Assembly: GCF_013409985.1 (NCBI RefSeq)
Contig: NZ_JACCBY010000005.1
Coordinates: 124,001-188,000 of the forward strand
Reading direction: 5' to 3'
DNA from: Sphingomonas melonis
Lineage (GTDB): Bacteria > Pseudomonadota > Alphaproteobacteria > Sphingomonadales > Sphingomonadaceae
Length of the DNA stretch: 64,000 nucleotides
The notes below the pieces were generated by a model. That model did no database searches. It was given only the letters and a program-made list of their open reading frames with translations, and was not told where the DNA came from. Below, in pieces: positions 47,354 through 56,267 of the stretch. Each line of letters starts with the position of its first letter. Position 1 is the stretch's first letter. The position numbers and the translations under genes are program-made.

Positions 47354-47462
47354 CGTCATTCCGGACGTGTTCCGGGGGCCGCCCGTCCGCCAGAGCGCCG
47401 TTCGAACCTCAAGCCGCGCTCCTCGCCGCAGAGTGGACCCCGGACCACGTCCGGGGTGACGG
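47354..47462. repeat. Long intergenic palindrome, family B copy 2
   Basis: The arms CGTCATTCCGGACGTGTTCCG and CGGACCACGTCCGGGGTGACG are partly mismatched. The spacer contains CTCCTCGCCGCAGAGTGGACC, shared with the copies at 12747 and 60356. It lies in the 304-bp gap between the L,D-transpeptidase gene and dnaB, which otherwise appears empty. Confidence 0.8.
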
Positions 47463-47488
47463 CGGGAATGGGGCCGGCGTGCGTCCGA

Positions 47489-48982
47489 TCAATAGCCCGC
47501 GTAATCGCTGAACTTGGTGATCGTCGGGTCGAACTTCAGCACCACCTTGCCGGTCGAACCATGGCGCTGCTTGGCGACGATCAGCTCGGCGAGGCCATAG
47601 ACGCGCTCCATGTCGCTCGCCCATTTGGCGTGATCTTCGAACACCTTGGCCTCGTCGCCTTCCATCGGGCGCTTGGGTTCGCGCTGTGCGGTGTAATAAT
47701 CCTCGCGGAACACGAACCAGACCATGTCGGCGTCCTGCTCGATCGACCCCGATTCGCGCAGATCGGAGAGCATCGGCCGCTTGTCCTCGCGGCTTTCGAC
47801 CGCACGGCTGAGCTGCGACAGCGCCAGCACCGGCACGTTCATGTCCTTGGCCAGCGTCTTCAATCCGCGCGAGATTTCGGAAATCTCCTGCACGCGATTC
47901 TCCTTCGCGCCCTTGCCGCCGCTGGTCAGCAGCTGGAGATAGTCGACCACGACCAGCCCGATCTCGTTGTTGTGCCGCCGCTGCAGGCGCCGCACCCGCG
48001 TATGCAGCGCGCTGATGCTGAGACCGCCGGTGTCGTCGATGAACAGCGGCAGGTTCTCCAGTTCCGCCGCCGCCGCGGCGAGCTGGCCGAACTCCGCCTT
48101 GCTGATCTTGCCCATGCGCAACGATTCGGAGCTGATGCCGGATTGTTCGGCAAGGATACGCGTCGCCAGCTGGTCGGCGCTCATTTCCAGGCTGAAGAAC
48201 ACGACCTTGGCACCCACCGATTCGCTCGGCGGAATGCCGTCCGCCATGTCGCGCATCCAGCGGCGCGCGGCGTTGAAGGCGATATTGGTGGCGAGCGAGG
48301 TCTTGCCCATGCCGGGACGGCCGGCAAGGATCATCAAGTCGGAATGATGCATGCCGCCGATCTTGGCGTTGACGCTGTCGAGCCCGGTCGTGACACCCGA
48401 CAGATTGCCGCCCGAATTGAGCGCACGCTCGGCCATCTTGACCGCCATCGTCGTCGCCTGGGCGAAGCTCTTGGTGGCATTCTCGGCGCCGCCGTCGCCC
48501 GCGACCTTGTAGAGTTCCTCCTCGGCAAGCTCGATCTGCGCGCGCGGATTGACCTCCTCTGACGTGTCCATCGCGCGCTCGACCAGCGTCCGGCCGACGC
48601 TGACCAGCGCGCGCAGCATGGCGAGATCGTAGATCTGCGTCGCGAACTGGCGCGCGCCGATCAGCCCCGCGCCCGAACCGGTCAGGCTGGCGAGATAGGA
48701 CGGGCCGCCCAGCTCGCGCATCCCCTCGTCCGCCTCGAACATCGGGCGCAGCGTCACCGGCGTCGCCAGCATGTCGTTGACGCGCAGCGTCTTGATCGCC
48801 GCGAAGATGCGGCCGTGGACGGGTTCGTAGAAATGCGCCGGTTCGAGCCGGTCGATCAGGTCGTCGGCAAGGCGATTGTCGATCATCATCGCGCCGAGCA
48901 TCGCGGCTTCGGCTTCGACGTTACGGGGCAGCTGGAGCGGTTCGGCGGGGGCCGCCGGAGTCGGGAATGCGAGTGTGGCCAT
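47489..48982 (-). CDS. dnaB: Replicative DNA helicase DnaB
   Basis: The 497-residue hexameric helicase has the N-terminal domain with VEAEAAMLGAMMIDN, a linker helix, and the RecA-like ATPase: Walker A GRPGMGKT (221-228), Walker B VVVDYLQLL, the arginine-rich SRAVESREDKRPMLSDLRESG, and a C-terminal FRPD-like VFREDYY segment. No intein is present. It ends 27 bp after a family B palindrome, and its start is divergent from the UPF0262 gene. Confidence 0.97.
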   Translation of the reverse strand: MATLAFPTPAAPAEPLQLPRNVEAEAAMLGAMMIDNRLADDLIDRLEPAHFYEPVHGRIFAAIKTLRVNDMLATPVTLRPMFEADEGMRELGGPSYLASLTGSGAGLIGARQFATQIYDLAMLRALVSVGRTLVERAMDTSEEVNPRAQIELAEEELYKVAGDGGAENATKSFAQATTMAVKMAERALNSGGNLSGVTTGLDSVNAKIGGMHHSDLMILAGRPGMGKTSLATNIAFNAARRWMRDMADGIPPSESVGAKVVFFSLEMSADQLATRILAEQSGISSESLRMGKISKAEFGQLAAAAAELENLPLFIDDTGGLSISALHTRVRRLQRRHNNEIGLVVVDYLQLLTSGGKGAKENRVQEISEISRGLKTLAKDMNVPVLALSQLSRAVESREDKRPMLSDLRESGSIEQDADMVWFVFREDYYTAQREPKRPMEGDEAKVFEDHAKWASDMERVYGLAELIVAKQRHGSTGKVVLKFDPTITKFSDYAGY

Positions 48983-49062
48983 GACGCCGGTCTTACCCCC
49001 GCGCGCCGTCGCGCGACAAACTCGTAATTGTCGTAACCGGCATGGCCCACTATCGGACGACG

Positions 49063-49545
49063 ATGGCCGACCCGCGGATCATCGACGTCACGCTCGACGA
49101 GCACAGCATCGGCTGGCGCTCGGCCGATGTCGAGCAGGAGCGGCGAATCGCGATTTTCGACCTGCTGGAGGGCAATCACTTCGCGCCGCAGCGGGTGCAT
49201 GCCGACGGCTATGCCGGGCCCTATCGGATCACGCTCGAATCGGCGGAAGGGCGGCTCGGCATCCATATCCACCGCGAGGATCACAGCCACCTCGAGACGC
49301 TGGTGCTGGCGCTCGGTCGCTTCCGCCGGTCGATCAAAGACTATTTTGCGATTTGCGATAGCTATTATCAGGCGATACGGGCCGCGACCCCGCAACAGAT
49401 CGAGACCGTCGATATGGCCCGCCGCGCCGTCCACAATGAGGCTGCCGAAACGCTGCGCGAGCGGCTCGCCGGCAAGATCGATGTCGATTTCGACACCGCC
49501 CGCCGGCTGTTCACGTTGATCTGCGTCCTGCACCTGCGCGGCTGA
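49063..49545 (+). CDS. UPF0262 family protein
   Basis: The 160-residue alphaproteobacteria-specific protein begins DPRIIDVTLDE, then the run EQERRIAIFDLLEGNHFAPQ, and ends RRLFTLICVLHLRG, all family hallmarks. Function is unknown. ATG 49063 gives the usual M-x-D-P-R start; an ATG seven codons earlier is possible. The stop overlaps the start of the GH25-like gene (TGATG). Confidence 0.85.
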   Translation: MADPRIIDVTLDEHSIGWRSADVEQERRIAIFDLLEGNHFAPQRVHADGYAGPYRITLESAEGRLGIHIHREDHSHLETLVLALGRFRRSIKDYFAICDSYYQAIRAATPQQIETVDMARRAVHNEAAETLRERLAGKIDVDFDTARRLFTLICVLHLRG

Positions 49546-50222
49546 TGGCATCCTTTCTTCTCAAGGCGGCCGGCGTGCTCGTCGCGGCCGGGGCGATCGG
49601 CATCGGCGGTTGGAGCTTCGCGACCGGCTGGCATCCCGCCGCCAGCCAATATCCGTTGCAGGGCCTCGACTTGGCCGAAAATCCCGGGTCGATCGAATGG
49701 GGCACGGTGCGCGCCCGCGGTGCCGACTTCGCCTATCTCATCGCCACCTCCGGCAAGGATCGCCGCGACCCGGGGTTCGAGGCGAACTGGGCCGCGGTCC
49801 CCGACGCCGGGCTGCGCCGCGGCGCGGTCCATCTCTATTCCTTGTGCCAGCCGGGCGCGGCACAGGCGAATGCCTTCAACGCCTTCGTGCCGCGCACCGC
49901 CGATGCGCTGCCCGCGGCGGTCGACGTGGCGTATCGCCCCGACTGCACCGCCCGGCCGGAGCGCGCCGAGCTGGTCCGCGAGCTGCGCACCTTCATCACG
50001 ATGGTCGAGACGCACACCCGCAAGCCCGTGCTGCTGCGGCTGAGCAAGCCGGTCGATTCGGATTACGAAATCTCCGCGGCGATCGAGCGCCCGGTGTGGG
50101 CGATCGCCAACCTGTTCCCGCCCGCTTATGCCGCCCGTGCGTGGCGGATGTGGCGCGCGAGCGACATCCGCCGCATCGACGGTATCGAAGGCCCCGTGAA
50201 CTGGGACGTAGTCGCACCATGA
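49545..50222 (+). CDS. GH25 lysozyme-like protein lacking the catalytic Glu
   Basis: The 225-residue protein has an N-terminal membrane anchor (about 5-25) and a GH25 fold: GLDLAENPGSIEW (Asp42 of the first strand), DFAYLIATSGKDRRDPGFEANW, and AGLRRGAVHLYSL. In active GH25 enzymes the fourth strand carries D-x-E; here it reads VDVA, with Asp127 kept and Ala at the Glu position. It may bind the wall without cutting it. It is coupled to UPF0262 and cdd by overlapping start/stop codons. Confidence 0.75.
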   Translation: MASFLLKAAGVLVAAGAIGIGGWSFATGWHPAASQYPLQGLDLAENPGSIEWGTVRARGADFAYLIATSGKDRRDPGFEANWAAVPDAGLRRGAVHLYSLCQPGAAQANAFNAFVPRTADALPAAVDVAYRPDCTARPERAELVRELRTFITMVETHTRKPVLLRLSKPVDSDYEISAAIERPVWAIANLFPPAYAARAWRMWRASDIRRIDGIEGPVNWDVVAP

Positions 50223-50680
50223 CCGAAGACCCTACCCTGCTGCCCGCCCGCCTCATCGCCGCGGCACGCGAGGCTGCGCGCCATGCCCATGCGCCCTATT
50301 CGCGGTTCGCCGTCGGCGCGGCGCTGCTGATGACCGACGGCAGCCTCATCACCGGGGCCAATGTCGAAAATGCCAGCTACGGCCTGTCGCTCTGCGCCGA
50401 GACGGTCGCGATCGCCACCGCCAGCGCGGCGGGCCGGCTGCGCGAGGTCGTCGCAGTGGGCGTGATCGGCGGCGCGATGGATGCCGAGGGCCGCGCCACC
50501 GGCACCGCCCCGGTCAGCCCCTGCGGCCGTTGCCGCCAGGTGCTCAACGAAGCCGCGCAACTCGGCGGCCGCGACCTGGCCGTCCACTGCGGCGGAGCGG
50601 AGGGCGACGCGATCGCCAGCTACCGGCTGTCGGAACTGCTGCCGCATGCGTTCGGGCCGGCAGATCTCGGCATCGGCTGA
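50219..50680 (+). CDS. cdd: Cytidine deaminase
   Basis: The 153-residue tetrameric-type enzyme deaminates cytidine and deoxycytidine. The motifs are YSRFAVGAALL, the zinc pair C59-A-E61 and P-C102-GRC105, and an N-V-E-N-A-S-Y substrate loop. The length is that of the short form. The ATG overlaps the GH25 stop. The surroundings suggest a pyrimidine salvage gene carried along in a short operon. Confidence 0.94.
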   Translation: MTEDPTLLPARLIAAAREAARHAHAPYSRFAVGAALLMTDGSLITGANVENASYGLSLCAETVAIATASAAGRLREVVAVGVIGGAMDAEGRATGTAPVSPCGRCRQVLNEAAQLGGRDLAVHCGGAEGDAIASYRLSELLPHAFGPADLGIG

Positions 50681-50852
50681 GGCGGCATCGCCTGATCGGC
50701 CGCAGGACAAGCGATGCGGTTGGCTGACCGGCCTCGGTGCAGCGCAATGGCAAAGGGATCTTGCGCAAAGGCGCGGAGGTGTCGCGCACCCCTGACGGCC
50801 TGACGCGATGAGCCGAAGACGCGCCCGAACGAACCGGGCGGCGGTTATCCGG

Positions 50853-51758
50853 TCACCGCGGTGCCGGCCGCCACACCCGCCGCGTTTTCTTCCGCACCGC
50901 GGGACGGCGGGTGTAGGTCACCGCATCCTCATAGGTGTCGGTGGTGGTCGTGGTCACCGCCGGCGCGCTCTGCACGACGACGGTCGTCGACGCGGCACCC
51001 GGATGATAGGCACCGCCGCGATAATAGCCGCTACCGCCGCTCGAGGTAATCACCGTCGTCGTGCCGTCCGCCGAGCGCCACGGTCCGCCACCCGGCGCAT
51101 AGCCGACCGGCGGCGGCGGGGCGCGATCCGGCGCGACCGGCACGTCGCGGTAGTCGCGTCGATCGGCATAGCGCCGGTCCTCGTCGCTCCCATCGTCATA
51201 TCCCCGGTCATCATAGTCCCGGTCGTCATAGCGGCGCCTGTCATAGCCACGATTGTCGCGCGCATACCCGTCGGCACGGTCGCCGTCCCAATCGATCCCC
51301 TCGCGCGTGTCGAACACCGACCCGCGCGCGTCGATCAGCACCGCGTCGTCGTAATAGCGTGCCCATTGATAGCCGGGCATCGGCCGACTGAGGCCATAGG
51401 CCTGCCAATCGCTGATGCGGAAGCGCGGCGCGATCCAGTAGATCGGCAGGGCATAGCCGCGGAACGGCCGGCGATAGCCGCTCCAGCCGCCGGGCGCATC
51501 GGCGCCGCCCGACCAGCGGCCATCGACCTTGCTGCCCCAACGGAGCTGGTGCGCATCGCCCGGCCTCGGCCCGCGTACGCCGCCGCGCGGCGCCTGCCAC
51601 GGCTGGATGGTCGCCGATGACGCCCCATCCTGCCCCGGCGCGGGATAGCTTGCCCCCGCCCGCTGGCCGTCGAGGTCACGGGTCGCGACCCGCTGCGCCT
51701 CGGCACCGCCAGCGGTGCCGAGCAGCAGGCCGGCCGTCGCTATCCACCACGTCCGCAT
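50853..51758 (-). CDS. RcnB-family periplasmic protein with long Tyr/Asp/Arg-rich tail
   Basis: The 301-residue protein has a signal peptide (to about residue 21), a Gly/Ser/Pro spacer, an RcnB domain (FRGYALPIYWIAPRFRISDW ... YYDDAVLIDARG ... GIDWD), then a long low-complexity segment built from R-x-Y-D-D/DRGYDD-type units and a Gly/Ser-rich end. RcnB in E. coli helps nickel/cobalt homeostasis in the periplasm; sphingomonads have many RcnB-like genes of unknown role. GGGAGAC precedes ATG 51758. Confidence 0.8.
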   Translation of the reverse strand: MRTWWIATAGLLLGTAGGAEAQRVATRDLDGQRAGASYPAPGQDGASSATIQPWQAPRGGVRGPRPGDAHQLRWGSKVDGRWSGGADAPGGWSGYRRPFRGYALPIYWIAPRFRISDWQAYGLSRPMPGYQWARYYDDAVLIDARGSVFDTREGIDWDGDRADGYARDNRGYDRRRYDDRDYDDRGYDDGSDEDRRYADRRDYRDVPVAPDRAPPPPVGYAPGGGPWRSADGTTTVITSSGGSGYYRGGAYHPGAASTTVVVQSAPAVTTTTTDTYEDAVTYTRRPAVRKKTRRVWRPAPR

Positions 51759-51865
51759 CGTCGTCTCCCTGTCGCCGCGCGGGCTACCGCGCCCGATCGT
51801 CACCGCAGCGACAGCCTATCATCACGCCCCCGCCGTCGCCAGCGCAGCGGCCGTCCCGTTCCGGA

Positions 51866-52348
51866 TCAACGGGTTCGCTGCGCCAGCAGCGCGGCGAGCG
51901 CCTCGCAGCCGGCGGCATCCTCGGCATCGAATCGTGCCGGCTCCGGACTGTCGAGATCGAGCACGCCGATCAGCACGCCGTCACGGACGATCGGCACGAC
52001 CAGTTCCGATCGGCTCGCCGCATCGCAGGCGATATGGCCGGGGAAAGCGTGGACATCCTCGACCAATTGCGTCGTCCGCGTCGCCGCGGCGGTGCCGCAC
52101 ACGCCCTTGCCGAGCGCGATGCGGATACAGGCCGCCTTCCCCTGAAACGGCCCGAGCACGAGTTCGTCGCCGACCAGCCGGTAGAAGCCCGCCCAATTGA
52201 GGTCCGGCAGATATTGCCAGATCAATGCCGAGGCATTGGCCATATTGGCGATGGCGTCGGGCTCGCCCGCCGTCAGCGCGTCGAGCGCCGACAGCAGATC
52301 GCGATACAGGTCGGCCTTGGAGCCGGCGGAAATGTCGAACTGGTACAT
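51866..52348 (-). CDS. Free methionine-(R)-sulfoxide reductase (GAF)
   Basis: The 160-residue GAF protein reduces free Met-R-sulfoxide. Diagnostic residues are Cys74, Cys84 (GKGVCGTA) and Cys108 (FPGHIACDA), with SRSELVVPI and LDLDSPEPARFD lining the site. Length and motifs match the fRMsr family (YebR-type). The gene is monocistronic, reading away from the arfB/RluA pair. Confidence 0.92.
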   Translation of the reverse strand: MYQFDISAGSKADLYRDLLSALDALTAGEPDAIANMANASALIWQYLPDLNWAGFYRLVGDELVLGPFQGKAACIRIALGKGVCGTAAATRTTQLVEDVHAFPGHIACDAASRSELVVPIVRDGVLIGVLDLDSPEPARFDAEDAAGCEALAALLAQRTR

Positions 52349-52433
52349 GATGCGCGATGTAGGGGCGATGAGGTGGCACGTCGACTGCGGCGCACAGGCC
52401 GGCGGGCTGATAGCGGGCGGATCAAGGCGCGCC

Positions 52434-52859
52434 TCAATCCAGCCGCACCCGCCCGCGCCCGGCCTTCACCGAGCTGCGCCCCTTCTTCTCGTCGACCCGC
52501 CGCGCCTTGGCGGACTTGCTCGGCTTGGTCGGCCGGCGTTTCTTCGGCACGATCGTCGCGTCCTGGATCAGCGCGACCAGCCGTTCGCGCACCTCGCGCC
52601 GGTTCATTTCCTGCGACCGGTTGCTCTCGCCGCGCAGCGTCAGCACGCCGTCCTTGCTCAGCCGCGATCCTGCCAGCACGCTCATCCGCTGCTTGACCAG
52701 ATCGGGCAGGTTGGGCGAACCCCAGACGTCGAAGCGCAGCAGCACCGCGCTGTCGGTGGTGTTGACGTGCTGCCCGCCCGGCCCCGACGCGCGGGTGAAG
52801 CTCTCCTCCACCTCGCGTTCGTCGATCGCGATCGATCGCGTCACCTGGATCAGCGGCAC
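52434..52859 (-). CDS. arfB: Alternative ribosome-rescue factor ArfB
   Basis: ArfB releases stalled ribosomes by hydrolysing the peptidyl-tRNA. The 141-residue protein holds GPGGQHVN (GGQ at 28-30) and a basic C-terminal tail (KKRRPTKPSK..) that enters the mRNA channel. GTG 52859 is chosen, ten bases after the RluA stop and with GAGG at eight bases. It is cotranscribed with the upstream pseudouridine synthase gene. Confidence 0.93.
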   Translation of the reverse strand: MPLIQVTRSIAIDEREVEESFTRASGPGGQHVNTTDSAVLLRFDVWGSPNLPDLVKQRMSVLAGSRLSKDGVLTLRGESNRSQEMNRREVRERLVALIQDATIVPKKRRPTKPSKSAKARRVDEKKGRSSVKAGRGRVRLD

Positions 52860-52869
52860 GACGCCCGCC

Positions 52870-53538
52870 TCAGTCGGCCGGTGGCGCCGACACAATACCC
52901 GGCCAGATCCCGAACCGCTCGGGCAGCGGCGCTTCGGCGACGATCGGGTCCTTGTTGGCGCGCGGCACGGTCAGCGCCGCGGCGTGCAGCATCATGCCGC
53001 CACGCTCGCCCGCGCCATAGACGGGATCGCCGACCACCGGCAGGCCCAGCCCGGTCGCGGCATGGACGCGGATCTGGTGCGTGCGCCCCGTCGTCGGCCG
53101 GAACTCGACGAGCGCGCGCCCATCGCGAGTCGCCAGCACGCGCCAGGCGGTGCGCGACGCCTTGCCCTTGGGGTCCTCGACGATCCGCCAGCCCTCCTCG
53201 CGCGTGCTCGTCTTTCCCAGCGTCATCTCGATCACGCCCTCGCTGTCTGCGGGCACGCCGGCGAGGATCGCGAGATAGCGCTTCTCCACCTCGCCGCGCT
53301 CGAACGCCTGCTGGAAGCGGGCATGCGCCTTGGGATTGCGCGACAGCAGCAGGCAGCCGCTGGTGTCGCGGTCGAGCCGGTGGACCGCCGTCGGCCAGCG
53401 CTGAAAGCCGAATTTCAGCGAATCGAGGTGATTCTCCAGACTGAGGGAGCCGTCGCGCGGTTTGTCGACCGGCAAGCCCGCGGGCTTGTCGATGACCAGA
53501 GCCTCGCCGTCGATGAACAATACGCGGTCGCCATGCAT
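52870..53538 (-). CDS. RluA-family pseudouridine synthase
   Basis: The 222-residue protein has ALVIDKPAGLPVDKP (14-27), HRLDRDTSG with catalytic Asp56, and TTGRTHQIRVH. It lacks the S4 domain of RluD, as in RluA and related short enzymes. The target (23S rRNA or tRNA) cannot be decided. ATG 53538 gives the MHGDRVLFIDGEALV start; the frame is open upstream but that would cover the neighbouring divergent gene. Confidence 0.88.
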   Translation of the reverse strand: MHGDRVLFIDGEALVIDKPAGLPVDKPRDGSLSLENHLDSLKFGFQRWPTAVHRLDRDTSGCLLLSRNPKAHARFQQAFERGEVEKRYLAILAGVPADSEGVIEMTLGKTSTREEGWRIVEDPKGKASRTAWRVLATRDGRALVEFRPTTGRTHQIRVHAATGLGLPVVGDPVYGAGERGGMMLHAAALTVPRANKDPIVAEAPLPERFGIWPGIVSAPPAD

Positions 53539-53584
53539 GAGAAACGCCTTGCCACTCCCTGCCCGTCCGCGCCAGAGGCGCGCG

Positions 53585-54349
53585 ATGCGCCGCGCCGCTC
53601 TTCTGCTCGCCACGATGTCCCTCGCCGCCCCCGCGGCCGCGCAGGTCTGCGCCGGCGCCTCGGCGAGCATGGCGAGCGACGGGCGCGTCTACGGCCACCT
53701 GCCCTATGGCGACGCACCGCCCGACGAACTGGTGCCGGCGCCGGCCGGGTTCGCGCTCAACGGCTGCATGGTCCGCCGCGACATGATCCCCGATCTCCAG
53801 CGGCTGCTCGCCGCCGCCGAGGGCGACCCGTCGGTGATGGGCCAGTTGCACGCCTTGTCGTGCCATCGCTCCATCATCCGGCAGGCGAGCGTCTTCTGCC
53901 GCGAGCATCCCGATGCGGGCGGCGATCCCGACGCGACCCGCGCCATCTCGGTCGCACCGCCTGGCCATAGCGAGCATTCGACCGGCTATGCGCTCGACTT
54001 CGCGGTCCGCCCGGCGAACGGCTGCCCCGATGCCGAGGCGTGCATGGCGGCGACGCCCGCCGCGCGCTGGCTGGTTGCCAACGCACCGCGCTTCGGCTTC
54101 GAAATGTCCTTTCCCGGCGGCAACAAGCAGCATGTGAAGTGGGAGCCGTGGCATTGGCGCTGGGTCGGCACCAGCCCCGCCGCGCCCGGTGCGGCCCGCG
54201 CGCGCTTCATCTTCGCCAGGGCCCGCGCGCAATTCCCGGCGAATCCCGCCGTCGATCCGGTGCGCACCATCGCCAAGGTGCTGCCGATCGTCTATATCGC
54301 GACGCCGGCCTGGCCCAAGCCCGACGCGAAGAAGAAGCGCCGCCGCTGA
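53585..54349 (+). CDS. VanY-like D-alanyl-D-alanine carboxypeptidase (M15B)
   Basis: The 254-residue protein has a signal peptide (cut after AAAQ, about residue 20), and the M15 zinc motifs GHSEHSTGYALDF (His131, Asp138) and EPWHWR (His190). Several paired Cys residues suggest disulfides. It removes D-Ala from peptidoglycan stems, complementing the S11 and L,D-transpeptidase genes of this window. The divergent RluA-family gene starts 46 bp away. Confidence 0.87.
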   Translation: MRRAALLLATMSLAAPAAAQVCAGASASMASDGRVYGHLPYGDAPPDELVPAPAGFALNGCMVRRDMIPDLQRLLAAAEGDPSVMGQLHALSCHRSIIRQASVFCREHPDAGGDPDATRAISVAPPGHSEHSTGYALDFAVRPANGCPDAEACMAATPAARWLVANAPRFGFEMSFPGGNKQHVKWEPWHWRWVGTSPAAPGAARARFIFARARAQFPANPAVDPVRTIAKVLPIVYIATPAWPKPDAKKKRRR

Positions 54350-54366
54350 TCGCACGAGGAGGACCC

Positions 54367-54552
54367 ATGTTCGTCGATTTCCGCGACCAGATGCCTCCGC
54401 CCCGCTGGGACCCCAAGCCGACGCCGCGCCGCCTGACCCCGCGTCAGCGCAAGACGATGGAAGTCATCGTCGGCTTCAACATCGTGATGCTGCTCGTCGC
54501 CCCGCTGGGCGGCGCCACCATCCTGCAGGCGATCACCGCGCTGCTGCGCTGA
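54367..54552 (+). CDS. Small single-span membrane protein
   Basis: The 61-residue protein has a Pro-rich cytoplasmic N-terminus (PPPRWDPKPTPRRLTP) and one hydrophobic segment (about 39-58). GAGGAGG at six bases makes the start convincing. It follows the M15B gene by 17 bp. Homologous short proteins occur in sphingomonads, function unknown. Confidence 0.7.
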   Translation: MFVDFRDQMPPPRWDPKPTPRRLTPRQRKTMEVIVGFNIVMLLVAPLGGATILQAITALLR

Positions 54553-54573
54553 CCGCCCGCGGCGATCTGCGGG

Positions 54574-55254
54574 CTATTGCCGGATATACCGGAAATACCA
54601 CACCTCATGCCCCTGCCGCCGCGCCTTGCGTTCGTAGCGGGTCTCCGGCCAGTCGTCGGGCCGGGTGAGGAAGTCCGCCGGGGTCTGCGCGGTCCAGGCG
54701 AAGTCGCGGCGCTGGTTCATGATCATCATCGCCCAGCGGCAATAGGTCGGGTCGTCGGTGCCGAGCCGGAACTCGGCGCCCGGCTTGAGCTTGGCGGCGA
54801 TCGCGTCGAGCGGGCCGTGGTTGATCATCCGCCGCTTCGCGTGGCGCGCCTTGGGCCAGGGATCGGGGTGGAGCAGATAGACGCGGCTGAGGCTGGCATC
54901 GGGCAGCCGCTCGACCACCTCGAGCGCGTCGCCCATATGAAGGCGCACGTTGGTGAGGCCGCCGTCGCGGATATGGCCGAGCGCGCCAACGACGCCGTTG
55001 AGGAACGGTTCGCAGCCGATGAAGCCCGTCTCGGGCCGCATCGTCGCCTGACCGGCGAGATGCTCGCCCGCGCCGAAGCCGATCTCCAGTTCCAGCGGCC
55101 GCGCGTCGCCGAACAGCGTCTGCGCGTCGAGCGGCCCCGCCTCCGGCACGCTCAGCGGCGCCAGCGTCTCCTCGACGAGCGCCGCCTGGCCGATGCGCAG
55201 CTTGTGCCCCTGACGACGGCCGTACAGGCGGCGGATGGTGGCGGGATCGTTCAT
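54574..55254 (-). CDS. trmB: tRNA (guanine-N7-)-methyltransferase
   Basis: TrmB makes m7G46 in tRNA. The 226-residue Rossmann methyltransferase shows LEIGFGAGEHL, GCEPFLNGVV, YLLHPDPWPKARHAKRRMI and FRLGTDDPTYC motifs. It is normally the neighbour of metK; here it is separated from it by three plus-strand genes. Confidence 0.95.
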   Translation of the reverse strand: MNDPATIRRLYGRRQGHKLRIGQAALVEETLAPLSVPEAGPLDAQTLFGDARPLELEIGFGAGEHLAGQATMRPETGFIGCEPFLNGVVGALGHIRDGGLTNVRLHMGDALEVVERLPDASLSRVYLLHPDPWPKARHAKRRMINHGPLDAIAAKLKPGAEFRLGTDDPTYCRWAMMIMNQRRDFAWTAQTPADFLTRPDDWPETRYERKARRQGHEVWYFRYIRQ

Positions 55255-55457
55255 GCTAGGCTCTGTTCTTGATGGTGCGGCGCGAACCGACCAGCGCCGT
55301 CATGTCGACCCTGTCGGTGCGCGGGGCGCCTCGACAGGCCCGGCGGGACGGGCGGGCGGGAGATGCGCCGCCCTAGAGCAGATGGCGCGCCAGGGAAACG
55401 GCGCAATCGCGCGGCGCGGGCGGAGCAAAGCGGGGCGGCGGGCCGTTGCACCGGGAC

Positions 55458-56267
55458 ATGGCCGACGATGCACCCGATGACGACGCCCTCAAGGCCGCCG
55501 ACGCCAAGACGCTCCACCGCACGGTACGCGAATCCGGCGAGGACGAACTGCGCCGCCCGGCGATGCAATTGTTCTGGTCGGCGCTCGCCGCGGGGATCGC
55601 GATCAGCGTGTCGCTGCTCACCGAGGCCGCGCTGCATGCCGCCCTGCCCGACGCGCCGTGGCGCGAGCTGGTCAGCGGCCTCGGCTACCCAATCGGGTTC
55701 CTGGTCGTCATCCTCGGCCGCATGCAATTGTTCACCGAGAGCACGATCACCGCGATGCTGCCGTTGGTGACCCGGCCGTCGCGCTGGGCGCTCGGCCGGA
55801 CGCTGCGGCTGTGGAGCATCGTGCTCGTCGCCAATCTGTGCGGCACCGCGCTGGCCGGGCTGGCGATCGCCACCGGCGCGATCGGCAGCGACGCGATCCG
55901 CCACGCGGCGCTGGGTATCTCGTCCACCATCACCGAGTTGTCGGCCGGACGCACCTTCGTCAACGCCATCCCCGCCGGCTTCATGATCGCGATCCTCGCC
56001 TGGGCGCTGCCCAACGCGCGCAGCCAGAGCGTGCTGGTTATCTTCGCCTTCACCTATATCCTGACGATCGCCGGCTTCAGCCATTCGATCGTCGGATCGA
56101 GCGAGGCCTTCCTGCTGCTATTCGCCGGGCAGACCGGGATCGTCCATACGCTGGCCGGGCTGATCGCGCCGGCGGTGCTCGGCAATCTGGTCGGCGGCGC
56201 CGGCATTTTCGCGGTGCTCGCGCACGCACAGGTACGCGGCGAAACGCCGCAGGGAGAAGAGCAGTGA
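55458..56267 (+). CDS. Formate/nitrite transporter family (YfdC-like)
   Basis: The 269-residue protein has six hydrophobic segments in the FNT layout and a 45-residue acidic N-terminus. Conserved channel residues are less clear than in FocA; the family resemblance (AIPAGFMIAILAWALPNA, IVGSSEAFLLLFAG) is to the YfdC subgroup, whose substrate is unknown. ATG 55458 is taken. It overlaps the PAP2 gene (GTGA). Confidence 0.8.
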   Translation: MADDAPDDDALKAADAKTLHRTVRESGEDELRRPAMQLFWSALAAGIAISVSLLTEAALHAALPDAPWRELVSGLGYPIGFLVVILGRMQLFTESTITAMLPLVTRPSRWALGRTLRLWSIVLVANLCGTALAGLAIATGAIGSDAIRHAALGISSTITELSAGRTFVNAIPAGFMIAILAWALPNARSQSVLVIFAFTYILTIAGFSHSIVGSSEAFLLLFAGQTGIVHTLAGLIAPAVLGNLVGGAGIFAVLAHAQVRGETPQGEEQ

